DNA of 39,851 bases from DASUZB01 sp036377075 (GTDB taxonomy: Bacteria; Actinomycetota; CALGFH01): assembly GCA_036377075.1 (NCBI GenBank), contig DASUZB010000180.1, positions 1 to 39,851 of the forward strand, read 5' to 3'. The notes below the pieces were generated by a model. The model searched no databases. It was not told the DNA's origin and worked only from the letters and a program-made list of their open reading frames with translations. Made by a program: the position numbers and the translations under genes. Below are positions 1 through 8,233 of the stretch, piece after piece (position 1 is the first letter of the stretch; each line of letters starts with the position of its first letter).

Positions 1-426
1 AGCCCCAGCAGCCGACCAGCCCCAGCAGCCAGCGCACGTGCATCATGGCGTGCAGCACCGCCGCGTGCGGGTCGCCGACCTCGGCGTGGACCTGGCCGGC
101 CAGCTCGGCCGCGACGGCGGCCAGCTCCCCGAGCTCGGCGACCGACAGCGCCAGGCGCACCTGGCCGGTCGCCTGGCTGCGCGAGACGGTGCCGGCCTGC
201 CCGCCAGGCGCAGCAGCCGCGCCTCCGGCTCGGTCAGCACGCCAAGGCCGGTCAGCTCCTCGGGCGGGATGCCCAGCAGCCCGACCAGCGGCGAGGTGCG
301 CTCCTGCCAGCTCTCGACGTCGGGCACCCGGCCGCGCTCGACGTCGGAAACGAACTGACGGGAAAGCCCGCAACGGTCAGCGACCTGGGCCTGGGTCAGG
401 CCCCAGCGCTGCCGGTAGGTGCGCAC
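1..426 (-). pseudogene. XRE-family helix-turn-helix regulator, frameshifted and cut by the window edge
   Basis: The gene starts at a GTG at 426. Its first 60 or so residues are a clear Cro/C1-type DNA-binding domain (LTQAQVADRCGLSRQFVSDVERG: turn and recognition helix), so the ancestral product was a DNA-binding regulator. Near position 205 the reading frame degenerates into Arg/Ser/Pro-rich sequence. One frame over, the same strand reads sensible protein: QAGTVSRSQATGQVRLALSV, then AELGELAAVAAELAG, ending in HAMMHVRWLLGLVG at base 1 with no stop. One missing base in the GGG run around 204-206 (minus-strand sense) would restore a single frame. I infer either a real frameshift or a homopolymer sequencing error. 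The gene continues beyond the window. The target of the regulator is unknown. Confidence 0.7.
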
Positions 427-650
427 CAGCGCGCCGACCCCTCGGCGGACCGCACCGGGGTCGGGACGGCGCGGTCGACGACGCCGAGCTGGCCGCCTCC
501 CGCACCCGGCTCACTCACGGGCCACTCCTCGTCATACCAGGAGGGGCGTCGGCGGACCTGCCGGCGCCCCTCCCCTCGGCACCCCCAGTGGCCGCTCAAC
601 CCGCTGCGGGCGCGCTTCCACGGCCTCCAGCGCCCAGAGGGCCCACGGCG
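427..650. other. No recognisable gene
   Basis: About 220 bases upstream of the frameshifted regulator. Every open frame here is Arg/Pro/Ala-rich and looks like chance translation of G+C-rich DNA. I see no promoter, repeat or RNA gene. The stretch may be part of the same decayed locus as its two neighbours. Confidence 0.4.
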
Positions 651-934
651 GATGATGCAGTCGCCGCGCTGCGCGCCCTCGGCCTGGACCCGCACGTCGG
701 GACCTGGTCGACCAGCTCGGCTTCGGCCACTACGGCGACTTCGACGAACTCGTCCAGCGCACCCGCCAACGCCTGCTCCTCCTATCGGAACGCGCCAGCG
801 AGGTCGCCACCGCCCTGCTGGACCTCGGCGTCGACCCCCAAGCGCCCAAGTTCCCCGCCACCATCGGCCGGCGACTAGCCACCATCTGGTGGCAAGGAAA
901 CGCCCCGTCTGCCAGACACAAGAGCGAGTCTTGA
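651..934 (+). pseudogene. Startless, frameshifted remnant of an unrecognised protein
   Basis: Two frames give protein-like sequence that joins across one frameshift near 700. The first reads DDAVAALRALGLDPHVG (from 651). The second reads DLVDQLGFGHYGDFDEL from 701 and continues through RQRLLLLSERASEVATALLD, then FPATIGRRLATIWWQGN, to a TGA at 932-934. The second frame has no ATG, GTG or TTG between the preceding stop (653-655) and the coding-like part, so it cannot be an independent gene. The predicted remnant is helical and charged. It uses rarer codons (CTA, GGA, CAA) than neighbouring genes, and the DNA after it is less G+C-rich, consistent with decay or foreign origin. I do not recognise the family. 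Confidence 0.45.
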
Positions 935-1011
935 GCTGTTGTCACCTCTCCAGCACTCAAGCAAGCCGGCCCGTGTCTCATTGATTTGAAGCGCCCTGTC
1001 GATGTGGCGCG

Positions 1012-1620
1012 TCACAGCGGCAGGCCGGCCTCCAGGTGGGCCATGGCCTCGTCGAGCGCGCTGGCCAGGTCGAGCTCCGGGCATGCCGCCCACTCGAACA
1101 GGACGGCGATCCACACGCCGAGCAGGGCGCCGCTGAGGTTGCGCACGGCGAAGTCGCTGGGCTCGCGGCCGGCGCGCTCGGCCACCAGGCCGGTGAGCAG
1201 GCGCATCGTCTGGGCGAGGTTGGCCAGGGTGGACGCCCGCAGCTCGGGGACCTCCATGATCAGCGCGGTGCGCTCGCGGACCTCCTCCATCTCCTCGGCG
1301 GGGATGTCGCCGAAGGCCGAGCGCATCGCGGCGCGCATCGCCTCGATGGGGCTGAGCCCGGGCGGCTGTGCCTTGAACGCCGCGACCAGCATGGGGTCGT
1401 AGTCGTCGCTGAGGACGACGTCCTCCTTGGTCGGGAAGTAGCGGAAGAAGGTGCTGGGCGAGACCTCGGCCGCGTCCGCGATCTGCTCGACGGTGGTGGC
1501 GTCGTAGCCCTGCTCGTGGAACAGCCGCAAGGCGTGCTGCTGGATCGCGGCCTTGGTCCGCGCCTTCTTCCGATCCCGGAGCCCTAAGGGGGGCCCCTCA
1601 CCTGCTGGCAAGTTGCTCAC
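1012..1620 (-). CDS. TetR-family transcriptional regulator
   Basis: A 202-residue protein with the normal TetR layout. The N-terminal helix-turn-helix spans about residues 20-65 (RTKAAIQQHALRLFHEQGYD, then TTVEQIADAAEVSPSTFFRYFPTKEDV), followed by an all-helical ligand-binding and dimerisation domain resembling the MftR-type C-terminus. Its start at 1620 lies inside the last codons of the upstream efflux gene (stop at 1598), a 23-base overlap, so the two are one transcript. TetR proteins usually repress the pump they travel with and release DNA on binding the pumped compound. I infer that it acts at the palindrome in the promoter at 3172-3200. The inducer is unknown. Confidence 0.9.
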   Translation of the reverse strand: MSNLPAGEGPPLGLRDRKKARTKAAIQQHALRLFHEQGYDATTVEQIADAAEVSPSTFFRYFPTKEDVVLSDDYDPMLVAAFKAQPPGLSPIEAMRAAMRSAFGDIPAEEMEEVRERTALIMEVPELRASTLANLAQTMRLLTGLVAERAGREPSDFAVRNLSGALLGVWIAVLFEWAACPELDLASALDEAMAHLEAGLPL

Positions 1621-3151
1621 CGGGCGATGTTGCCAGCTCGGCCCCGACCACGTCGACTCCCGCCGCCCGGCGGGGCAGGAAGGCCAGCGTCAGCAGGACG
1701 CCGGCCACGGCGATGCCGCCGCAGACCAGCAGCAGGAGGTCCATGCCGTGGACGAACGCCGCCCGGACGGAGAGCAGCAGCGCCGGCGAGCCGAGCTGGT
1801 GGGCCACCGCGACGCCGGCGGCGACGCTGTCGCGCACCGCGCCGGCGACCGGGGCGGGCAGGCCGGCAACGTCCAGCCGGCCGTGGTAGCCGGTGTTGAG
1901 CACGGTGCCGAGCACCGCGACGCCGATGGCGGCGCCGACCTGGCGCAGCGCCTGGATCAGCGCCGCGCCGACGCCGCTGCGCTCGGCCGAGAGCGCGCCC
2001 AGGGCCGCGTCCATCGCCCCGGGCATGGCGAACCCGAGCCCGACGCCGAGCAGCGCGACCCACGCGAAGGTGAAGGCGGTGCCGCTGTCCACGCTGGTGG
2101 TGGCGCCGGCGAACAGCGCCGCGGCCATCAGCGCGAAGCCGGCCGCGACGGTGACCTTGGCACCGGCCAGCTTGGCGAGCCGGTCGGCGACGGCGGCGCC
2201 GGCGATCAGCCCGCCGATCATCGGCAGCAGCCGCAGGCCGGCGCCCATGGCGTCGGTCCCGACCACCGCCTGGAAGTACTGCGGCACGGTGAACAGCAGC
2301 CCGAACATCGCGAACGAGACCATGGTCGCCAGGACCGTGCCCCAGGTGAAGCCGGCCGAGCGGAACAGCTCCAGGTCGACCAGGGGTTCGCCGCCCGGGC
2401 GCCGGTGGAGGCGGCGCTCCCAGGCGACGAAGCCGAGCAGCAGCAGCGCCCCGGCGGCCATGGCGGCCAGCGCGCGGGCGTCGCCCCAGCCCTCCTGCCC
2501 CGCCTCGATCGCGCCGTAGGTCAGCGCGACCAGGCCGGCGCTGGAGACCAGGATGCCGGCGAGGTCGACGCGGGGACGCCGCTCGCTGCGCGACTCGGGC
2601 AGCAGCACGGCGACGGCGAGCAGCGCCAGCGCGATCACCGGCCCGTTGATCAGGAACACCGAGCCCCACCAGTAGTGGGTGAGCAGCCAGCCGCCGAGGA
2701 CGGGGCCGATCGGGAAGGCGACCAGGGTGGCGCCGACGGAGATGGTGACCGCCCGCTGCCGCTCCTCGCCGGAGAAGAGCACCGGCAGCACCGAGATGGC
2801 CAGCGGCAGCACGAAGGCCGCGCCGAGGCCGAGCACCGCCCGCGCGGCGATCAGCGCCCCGGCCGAGGGCGCGTAGGCGCAGGCCAGCGAGGCGACCGCG
2901 AACAGCAGGAGCGCGGCGAGCAGCAGCCGCTTGCGGCCGAAGCGGTCGCCGAGCATCCCCGCCGGCAGCATCATCGCGGCCAGCACCAGGCTGTAGGCGT
3001 CCACGATCCACTGCAGGTCGGAGGTTGAGGCGTGCAGGGCGGTGGCCAGGGTCGGCAGCGCCAGGTTGAGCACCGTCAGGTCCAGGCCGACCACCAGCGC
3101 CGAGAGGGCGAGCGCGGCGAGCGCCCACCAGCGGCGGGTTCCGGTTGCCAT
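1598..3151 (-). CDS. DHA2-family (EmrB/QacA-like) drug:H+ antiporter
   Basis: A major-facilitator protein of 517 residues with about 14 membrane segments, as expected for the DHA2 family. Typical signatures are the early acidic motif LVVGLDLTVLNLALPTLA (motif D1) and LGDRFGRKRLLL (motif A) after helix 2. It probably exports hydrophobic or cationic toxic compounds using the proton gradient. An open frame extends to a GTG at 3181, but the ATG at 3151 is preferred. It begins the family-typical N-terminus, and the GTG lies inside the predicted promoter, upstream of the likely transcription start. It is the first gene of an operon with the overlapping TetR gene. Confidence 0.9.
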   Translation of the reverse strand: MATGTRRWWALAALALSALVVGLDLTVLNLALPTLATALHASTSDLQWIVDAYSLVLAAMMLPAGMLGDRFGRKRLLLAALLLFAVASLACAYAPSAGALIAARAVLGLGAAFVLPLAISVLPVLFSGEERQRAVTISVGATLVAFPIGPVLGGWLLTHYWWGSVFLINGPVIALALLAVAVLLPESRSERRPRVDLAGILVSSAGLVALTYGAIEAGQEGWGDARALAAMAAGALLLLGFVAWERRLHRRPGGEPLVDLELFRSAGFTWGTVLATMVSFAMFGLLFTVPQYFQAVVGTDAMGAGLRLLPMIGGLIAGAAVADRLAKLAGAKVTVAAGFALMAAALFAGATTSVDSGTAFTFAWVALLGVGLGFAMPGAMDAALGALSAERSGVGAALIQALRQVGAAIGVAVLGTVLNTGYHGRLDVAGLPAPVAGAVRDSVAAGVAVAHQLGSPALLLSVRAAFVHGMDLLLLVCGGIAVAGVLLTLAFLPRRAAGVDVVGAELATSPGEQLASR

Positions 3152-3171
3152 GAGGGTCACCAGCTTTCGGT

Positions 3172-3200
3172 AGTAGATCACAATTGATAGTTACTCTCAA
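3172..3200 (-). promoter_or_regulatory. Promoter of the efflux/TetR operon
   Basis: On the minus strand there is TTGAGA (3195-3200), exactly 17 bases, then TCTACT (3172-3177). These match the sigma-70 consensus at 5/6 and 4/6 positions. Transcription would start near 3165, giving a leader of about 14 bases before the ATG at 3151. This is an A+T-rich island in very G+C-rich DNA. Confidence 0.6.
3173..3194. promoter_or_regulatory. Candidate TetR operator (22-bp imperfect palindrome)
   Basis: The dyad reads GTAnnTnnCAATTGnnAnnTAC, centred on CAATTG. It fills the spacer between the -35 and -10 boxes, the classic position for a TetR-type repressor to block RNA polymerase. The regulator encoded at the end of the operon is the obvious candidate binder; this is inference. 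Confidence 0.6.
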
Positions 3201-3269
3201 AAAGGAGAGGCCGTCAAGACCTGTCGTGCGGGGTTTGCGGTTCCACCTCGGAGGCGGTGTGATGGGCGC

Positions 3270-4256
3270 ATGTCCGGCGACCGCGGCCATCGGCTGCCCG
3301 GCGCGGCGGCGCTGCTGCTGGCGGTGGCGCTCGCGGCGGCGGGGTGCTCGGCGGGGCGCGCCTCGCGGCCGGCGCCGGGACCGGGGAAGCTCGCCTGGCG
3401 GCTGCTCGCCGACGCCCCGACCGAACGCACCGAGGTGGCGGCGGCAGCGGCCGGCGGCCGCATCTGGGTCGCCGGTGGCTTCCGGCGCGACGGCGCCACC
3501 GTCGCCACCGTGGAGGCCTACGACCTCGCCGGCGACCGCTGGGAGCGCGGCCCCGACCTGCCCGTCGCGGTCAACCACGCGATGGCGGCCACCCTGGGCG
3601 GCAAGGTCTACGTGGTGGGCGGCTACGAGCCGGACGGGACCATCGGCCGGCGCGCCTCCCGCCTGGACGGCGGGCGCTGGAAGGCGGTGGCCGAGCTGCC
3701 CGAGGGGCGCGCGGCCGGCGTCGCCGTGGCGCTCGACGGGCGCCTGTACGTGGCCGCCGGGGTGGGCCCGCACGGCCTGGCCGGCGCGATGCTCGTCTAC
3801 GACCCCGACGGCGACCGCTGGACGACCGCGCCGGGGCCGCCGACGCCGCGGGAGCACCTCGGCGGGGCCGGCGCGGGCGGCAAGCTCTACACCGTCGGCG
3901 GGCGCGCCAGGGGCCAGGGCAGCTTCACCGCCGCCGAGGCGTACGACCCCCGAAGCGGGCGCTGGGAGACCCTCCCCGAGCTGCCCACCCGCCGCGGCGG
4001 CCTGGCCGCGGGGGCCACCGGCAACGGCTTCGTGGTCGCGGTCGGCGGCGAGGGCGACGCCACCTTCGAGCAGGCGGAGGCGTTCGACCTGCGCGCCCGC
4101 CAGTGGCGCTCGCTGCCGCCGCTGCCGACCCCGCGCCACGGCCTGGGCGTGGTCGGCGTCGGCACGGTGCTGTACACCCTCGCCGGCGGCCCCAAGCCGG
4201 GCCTGCACGTCTCCGCCGCCAGCGAGGCGATCGACCTGGCGCCGCTGCGCCGTTGA
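3270..4256 (+). CDS. Kelch-repeat lipoprotein (six-bladed beta-propeller)
   Basis: 328 residues. An N-terminal hydrophobic stretch ends in a lipobox (LAAAGC, Cys about residue 26), so the protein should be exported and lipid-anchored outside the membrane. Six kelch-type blades follow, each with a double Gly after a hydrophobic strand: IWVAGG, VYVVGG, LYVAAG, LYTVGG, VVAVGG, LYTLAG, with the usual Tyr-Asp...Trp spacing between them. Six blades would close a complete propeller. Kelch propellers mostly bind proteins or sugars. No catalytic residue is obvious and the ligand is unknown. The gene is divergent from the efflux operon, and its stop overlaps the start of the permease that follows. Confidence 0.85.
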   Translation: MSGDRGHRLPGAAALLLAVALAAAGCSAGRASRPAPGPGKLAWRLLADAPTERTEVAAAAAGGRIWVAGGFRRDGATVATVEAYDLAGDRWERGPDLPVAVNHAMAATLGGKVYVVGGYEPDGTIGRRASRLDGGRWKAVAELPEGRAAGVAVALDGRLYVAAGVGPHGLAGAMLVYDPDGDRWTTAPGPPTPREHLGGAGAGGKLYTVGGRARGQGSFTAAEAYDPRSGRWETLPELPTRRGGLAAGATGNGFVVAVGGEGDATFEQAEAFDLRARQWRSLPPLPTPRHGLGVVGVGTVLYTLAGGPKPGLHVSAASEAIDLAPLRR

Positions 4257-5104
4257 GCGGCCACCTGGCGGTGACCACGGCGGTGCTGGCCGCGGCCGTG
4301 CTGCACGCGAGCTGGAACGCGCTCGCGGCGCGCCTGCCCGACAAGCTGGCCGGCCTCGGCGCCATCGGGCTCACCCAGCTCGCGCTCCTGCCGCTCGCCC
4401 TGGCGCTGGTGCCGCCGCCGGCCGCCCCGAGCCGGCCCTACGTGGTCGTCTCCTCGACCATGCACGTCGGCTACGACCTGCTGCTGCTCAGCGGCTACCG
4501 GGTGGGGGACCTGAGCCAGGTATACCCGCTGGCCAGGGGGCTGGCGCCGCTGCTGGTCGCGGGCGCGGCCGCGCTGCTGGCCGGCGAGCGGCTCGGGCCC
4601 GTCGGGCTCGCCGGGGTGACCCTGGTCTGCCTCGGGCTGACCAGCCTGACCTTCGCCGGCGGCTGGCCGACCAGGGACGACCGCCCGGCGCTCGCCTACG
4701 CGGCCGCCACCGGCGTGATGATCGCCGCCTACACGGTGGTCGACGGGCTGGGCGTGCGCCGGGCCGGCGCCGCGCTCGGCTACATCGTCTGGCTCAACGG
4801 GCTGCACGGCGTCGGCATGGTGGCCTGCGCGGTCGCCAGCCGCGGGCGCGCCCTGCCCGCGGGGGTGCGGCGGGCCCTGCCGGTCGGGACGCTGATCATG
4901 GTCCTGTCGGTCCTGGCCTACGGGCTGGTGCTGTGGGCGCAGCAGCGCGGCGCCCTCGCCGCGGTGGCGGCGCTGCGCGAGACCAGCGTGCTGCTCGCCG
5001 CCGCCATCGGCGCGGTCCTGTTCGACGAGCGCTTCGGCCGCGTCCGGGTGACCGCCGCCGCGCTGGTCGCCGCGGGCATCGTGCTGCTGAACGTCCCCGG
5101 CTAG
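4253..5104 (+). CDS. EamA/DMT-superfamily permease
   Basis: About 283 residues, almost entirely hydrophobic, with roughly ten membrane segments in two similar halves. It opens with HASWNALAARL, a signature of EamA-like transporters, and the second half contains ALRETSVLLAAAIGAVLFDE, the typical late DMT motif. The substrate cannot be read from sequence; relatives move metabolites or amino acids. The start chosen is a TTG at 4253 that overlaps the kelch gene's TGA (TTGA), implying translational coupling. A GTG at 4271 is an alternative. Co-expression with a surface beta-propeller may hint at a shared ligand, but this is only inference. Confidence 0.8.
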   Translation: MSGHLAVTTAVLAAAVLHASWNALAARLPDKLAGLGAIGLTQLALLPLALALVPPPAAPSRPYVVVSSTMHVGYDLLLLSGYRVGDLSQVYPLARGLAPLLVAGAAALLAGERLGPVGLAGVTLVCLGLTSLTFAGGWPTRDDRPALAYAAATGVMIAAYTVVDGLGVRRAGAALGYIVWLNGLHGVGMVACAVASRGRALPAGVRRALPVGTLIMVLSVLAYGLVLWAQQRGALAAVAALRETSVLLAAAIGAVLFDERFGRVRVTAAALVAAGIVLLNVPG

Positions 5105-5113
5105 GCGGGCGGG

Positions 5114-6622
5114 TCAGGCGGGGTAGTAGCTCGCCAGGCCGTCGAGCAGGCCGTCGTGGATCGGCGCGGCGCGGACCGCGGCGAGGTAGGCGGCGTCGTG
5201 GGTGAGCGAGTCGAGCGGCGGGATCACGACCTCGCCGAGGTCGGCCGCGGTCAGGGTGGCGAAGGGCTCGCCGCCGGGGTCGTCGGGGATGATGCGGAAC
5301 GGCTCCTCGTCGTCGCCGACCGTGGCCAGCAAGGCCGCGTGGGCGCCGGGCGGGTCGGCGCGCACGGCCTCGAGCGCCGCGACGACGTCGGGCCAGCGCA
5401 TGTCGGCGTCCTGGATGCCCGGGACGACCAGGGCCACCGAGCGGGGCTGCCCGGCCACGGTGATGCGGTCGACCTCCTCGCCGGCGCCGGCCTCGCGCAT
5501 CAGGCCGACGCGGCCGTAGACGGGCCGGCCGCCGACCAGCACCAGGCGGACGTCGCGCTCGGTGCCGCGGATCAGGTTGTCGTAGGGGTCGGGGCGGCGC
5601 TCCTCCAGCACCAGCAGGTCGGCGAGCAGCCCCGGCTTGACGCGGCCGACGTGGTCGGACCAGCCGACCGCGTCCGCCGGGTTGGCGGTGGCCATCTCGC
5701 ACAGCTCCTGGTCGGAGAGGGCGCCGTCGAGCCCCTTGGGGTGGTGGTTCCAGAGGTGGGCGACCTTGAGCTCGCCGAGCAGGTGCTTGGAGCCCGAGGG
5801 GCTCCAGTCGGCCCCGAGGCACACCCGGATGCCACGGTCGCGGGCGCTGACCACGTCGCTGGTGCGCCGGTACAGCCACAGGTTGGAGAACGGCGACCAC
5901 ACCATCGAGCTGTGGTGCGGCCCCCAGTCGGCGTACTCGGGGTCGCCGAGGGCGGTCGCGTGCACGGCCACCAGCCCGGGCTGCAGGCAGTCGTGGTCGC
6001 GCAGGTCGGTGTACTCGCGCAACAGCGCGGGGCTGGTGCCCTCGGCGAGGTGGTAGATGAAGGCGTCGCCGGCGGTCAGGTGGCCGCGGGCGGTGTCGAA
6101 CGCGTCGCCGTCGAGGCGGCGCACCGACTGGAACACCGAGCGCTTGCCGCTGGCGAAGGTCTCGTACTCGACGTTGCGCACCAGGAAGCCCTCGTAGGGG
6201 CGCGACAGCACGGCCGAGCCCTGCACCGCGGTGACCCCGCCGACGACGGCCTTGACCTCGACGAACTTCAGCAGCGCCTTGCTCGCCAGCTGGGTGAGGG
6301 CGATGGTCGGCTGGCGGATGTCGGTGGCGTAGGAGGGCAGCCGGGGCCACTGGTCGCGGCTGGTGAACGGCGCCGCCCGTCCCGGCGGCGCCCACAGCGG
6401 GCGGTGGTTGTAGGCGAGGTGGTTGTGCAGGTCGGTCAGGCCGGGGTAGATGACCCCGCCGGTGTCCACCCGGGCGGCGTCCTGGTAGCCGGCGGGCGGC
6501 GCGGCGGCGGCCGGCTGCAGCGCCTCGATGCGGCCGCGGTCGTCGACGTAGACGGCGGCGTCGGGCACGTGCGGCAGCGCCGGGTCGAAGGTCGTGACGG
6601 TGCCGAGCAGCACGAGCGTCAT
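5114..6622 (-). CDS. Metal-dependent amidohydrolase (ATZ/TRZ-like)
   Basis: A 502-residue member of the amidohydrolase superfamily, which hydrolyses C-N bonds or deaminates small heterocycles with a metal-bound water. Visible signatures are DLHNHL (H66, H68, the HxH metal site), VHATAL (third His), the HCPxSN-like SPFSNL segment, and GADWSPSGSKH, whose Asp is the expected catalytic base. About 120 residues follow the usual KPGLLADLLVL beta-sandwich end and are an unusual C-terminal extension. An upstream in-frame start at 6673 exists, but ATG 6622 has a GGGGGTG ribosome site just before it. A -10-like TAGGAT lies at 6643-6648. It stands alone between the permease (convergent) and a membrane gene (divergent). 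Substrate unknown. Confidence 0.85.
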   Translation of the reverse strand: MTLVLLGTVTTFDPALPHVPDAAVYVDDRGRIEALQPAAAAPPAGYQDAARVDTGGVIYPGLTDLHNHLAYNHRPLWAPPGRAAPFTSRDQWPRLPSYATDIRQPTIALTQLASKALLKFVEVKAVVGGVTAVQGSAVLSRPYEGFLVRNVEYETFASGKRSVFQSVRRLDGDAFDTARGHLTAGDAFIYHLAEGTSPALLREYTDLRDHDCLQPGLVAVHATALGDPEYADWGPHHSSMVWSPFSNLWLYRRTSDVVSARDRGIRVCLGADWSPSGSKHLLGELKVAHLWNHHPKGLDGALSDQELCEMATANPADAVGWSDHVGRVKPGLLADLLVLEERRPDPYDNLIRGTERDVRLVLVGGRPVYGRVGLMREAGAGEEVDRITVAGQPRSVALVVPGIQDADMRWPDVVAALEAVRADPPGAHAALLATVGDDEEPFRIIPDDPGGEPFATLTAADLGEVVIPPLDSLTHDAAYLAAVRAAPIHDGLLDGLASYYPA

Positions 6623-6739
6623 GGAACACCCCCCTCGGCCCGATCCTATCAGTGGCGCCGCGCCAGGCATCACCCCCAGCGGTGGTCCGCGGCACGGTAG
6701 GCTGGCCGCGACGCGACCGCCGGTCGGGGAGAGGAAGCC

Positions 6740-7117
6740 ATGGCCATGGGAGCTGGGCAGGGACGACCGATCGCGGCGGCGCTGGTCGTCGGCATGCTGG
6801 CCGCCGTCGCCGCCGCGGTGGTGCTGGTCTTCCAGCCCGCCGGCGCGCGCGCCGCCGCCGCCCTGCTGTTCCTCGGCGGCCTGGCCGCCGGGGCGCTGCT
6901 GGCCGCCCGGCTGCCGGCGCCGCGGGGGTCCCGGACGGTGATGGAACGCCTCAACGACGCCGCCTTCGCCGCCGTGCTCGCGTTCGTCTCGCTGCTCGTC
7001 GGGCTGGCGCTGCGGCCCTGGCTCGCGGTGGTGCCCGGCCTGCTCTGCGGCCTCCTCGGCGGCCGCGCGCTGCGCCAGCCCGGCGCCGGCGGGCCAGGAG
7101 GGAACGAGGCGCCGTGA
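6740..7117 (+). CDS. Small membrane protein, four predicted helices
   Basis: 125 residues, with about four hydrophobic segments (roughly 12-32, 38-56, 74-90, 92-108) and a Gly/Pro-rich polar tail. It is preceded by GAGAGGAAG at good spacing from ATG 6740. I do not recognise a family and see no enzymatic motif. Its TGA overlaps the GTG of the cation transporter that follows (GTGA), so the two are probably made together. It may be an accessory to that transporter, which is inference from context only. Confidence 0.65.
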   Translation: MAMGAGQGRPIAAALVVGMLAAVAAAVVLVFQPAGARAAAALLFLGGLAAGALLAARLPAPRGSRTVMERLNDAAFAAVLAFVSLLVGLALRPWLAVVPGLLCGLLGGRALRQPGAGGPGGNEAP

Positions 7118-8070
7118 GCCAGGAGGGGGGCAGCAAGCGCGCGATCCTCGCCGCGTTCCTGGCCAACCTCGGCATCGCGGTGCTGAAGTTCGTCGGCTTC
7201 CTGATCACCGGCGCCGCCTCGATGCTGGCCGAGTCGATCCACTCGCTGGCCGACACCGGCAACCAGGGGCTGCTGATCCTCGGAGGCAGGGGGAGCCGGC
7301 GCGCGCCGACCCCGGAGCACCCCTTCGGCTTCGGGCAGGAGCGCTACTTCGCGGCCTTCCTGGTCGCGGTCGTGCTGTTCACGCTCGGCTCGCTGTTCGC
7401 CCTGTTCGAGGGCGCCGAGAAGCTGCTGCAGCCGCACGAGCTGGAGAACCCGCCGGTGGCGATCGCGATCCTGCTCGGCGCGATCGCGCTGGAGAGCTGG
7501 TCGTTGCGGACCGCCGCGATGGAGGCCCTCAAGATCCGCGGCAACCGTTCCTGGTGGACCTTCATCCGCCGCACCAAGAACCCGGAGCTGCCGGTGGTGC
7601 TGCTCGAGGACTTCGGCGCCCTGATCGGCCTGACGTTCGCCCTGGTCGGCATCGGGCTGGCGGTGCTCACCGGCAACCCGCGCTTCGACGCGCTCGGCAG
7701 CGTCGCCATCGGCCTGCTGCTCGGCGCGATCGCGATCCTGGTCGGCACGGAGATGCGCAGCCTGCTGATCGGGGAGGCCGCCAGCGGCCTGGTGGTCACC
7801 GCCATCCGCGAGGGCTTGGAAGGCACCGAGGGCGTCCGCCGGCTGATCCACCTGCGCACCCTCCACCTCGGCCCGGAGGAGCTGCTGGTCGCCGCGAAGG
7901 TCGAGCTGGAGCCGTCGTTCAGCTTCGCGCAGGTGGCCGAGACGATCGACCGGGCCGAGGCGCGGGTGCGCGACGCCGTGCCGTCCGCCCACGTGATCTA
8001 CCTCGAGCCGGACGTGTACCGGCCGGAAGTGGCGACGGCACCGCCCGAGGAGGCGGGCGCCGACCGGTGA
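7114..8070 (+). CDS. Cation diffusion facilitator (CDF/SLC30-like) transporter
   Basis: 318 residues. CDF proteins are dimeric antiporters that export divalent metals, mainly Zn2+, for protons. The helix 2 signature MLAESIHSLADTGNQ carries His43 and Asp47 of the metal site, and helix 5 has LLEDFGALIG, supplying the acidic partner. The segments HPFGFGQERYFAAFLVAVVLF and the Trp-rich loop NRSWWTFIRRTKNPE resemble the branch that includes human SLC30A9. A cytosolic C-terminal domain of about 80 residues, beginning near SGLVVTAIREGLEG, is present as usual. The start is a GTG overlapping the previous stop. The metal cannot be fixed from sequence. Confidence 0.88.
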   Translation: MSQEGGSKRAILAAFLANLGIAVLKFVGFLITGAASMLAESIHSLADTGNQGLLILGGRGSRRAPTPEHPFGFGQERYFAAFLVAVVLFTLGSLFALFEGAEKLLQPHELENPPVAIAILLGAIALESWSLRTAAMEALKIRGNRSWWTFIRRTKNPELPVVLLEDFGALIGLTFALVGIGLAVLTGNPRFDALGSVAIGLLLGAIAILVGTEMRSLLIGEAASGLVVTAIREGLEGTEGVRRLIHLRTLHLGPEELLVAAKVELEPSFSFAQVAETIDRAEARVRDAVPSAHVIYLEPDVYRPEVATAPPEEAGADR

Positions 8071-8233
8071 GGCGCCGCTGGGCTGCGCAAATACGGTTTT
8101 CGTCTGCTTGCCTGTAGGCTTGTCGGTATCCGGCCTACCCTCGAGGCCGGCCCCGGTGGCGGCCACCCCCACGCCGCGCCGCGGCCCAGCTCGGCAGGAG
8201 CCATGGACGACGCACAACCGCGGGGCTTGACTG

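Noticed and set aside
3152..3181. Upstream GTG start adding ten residues to the first efflux pump
   Set aside because: It lies upstream of the predicted transcription start and within the operator, and the added residues are not typical of the family.
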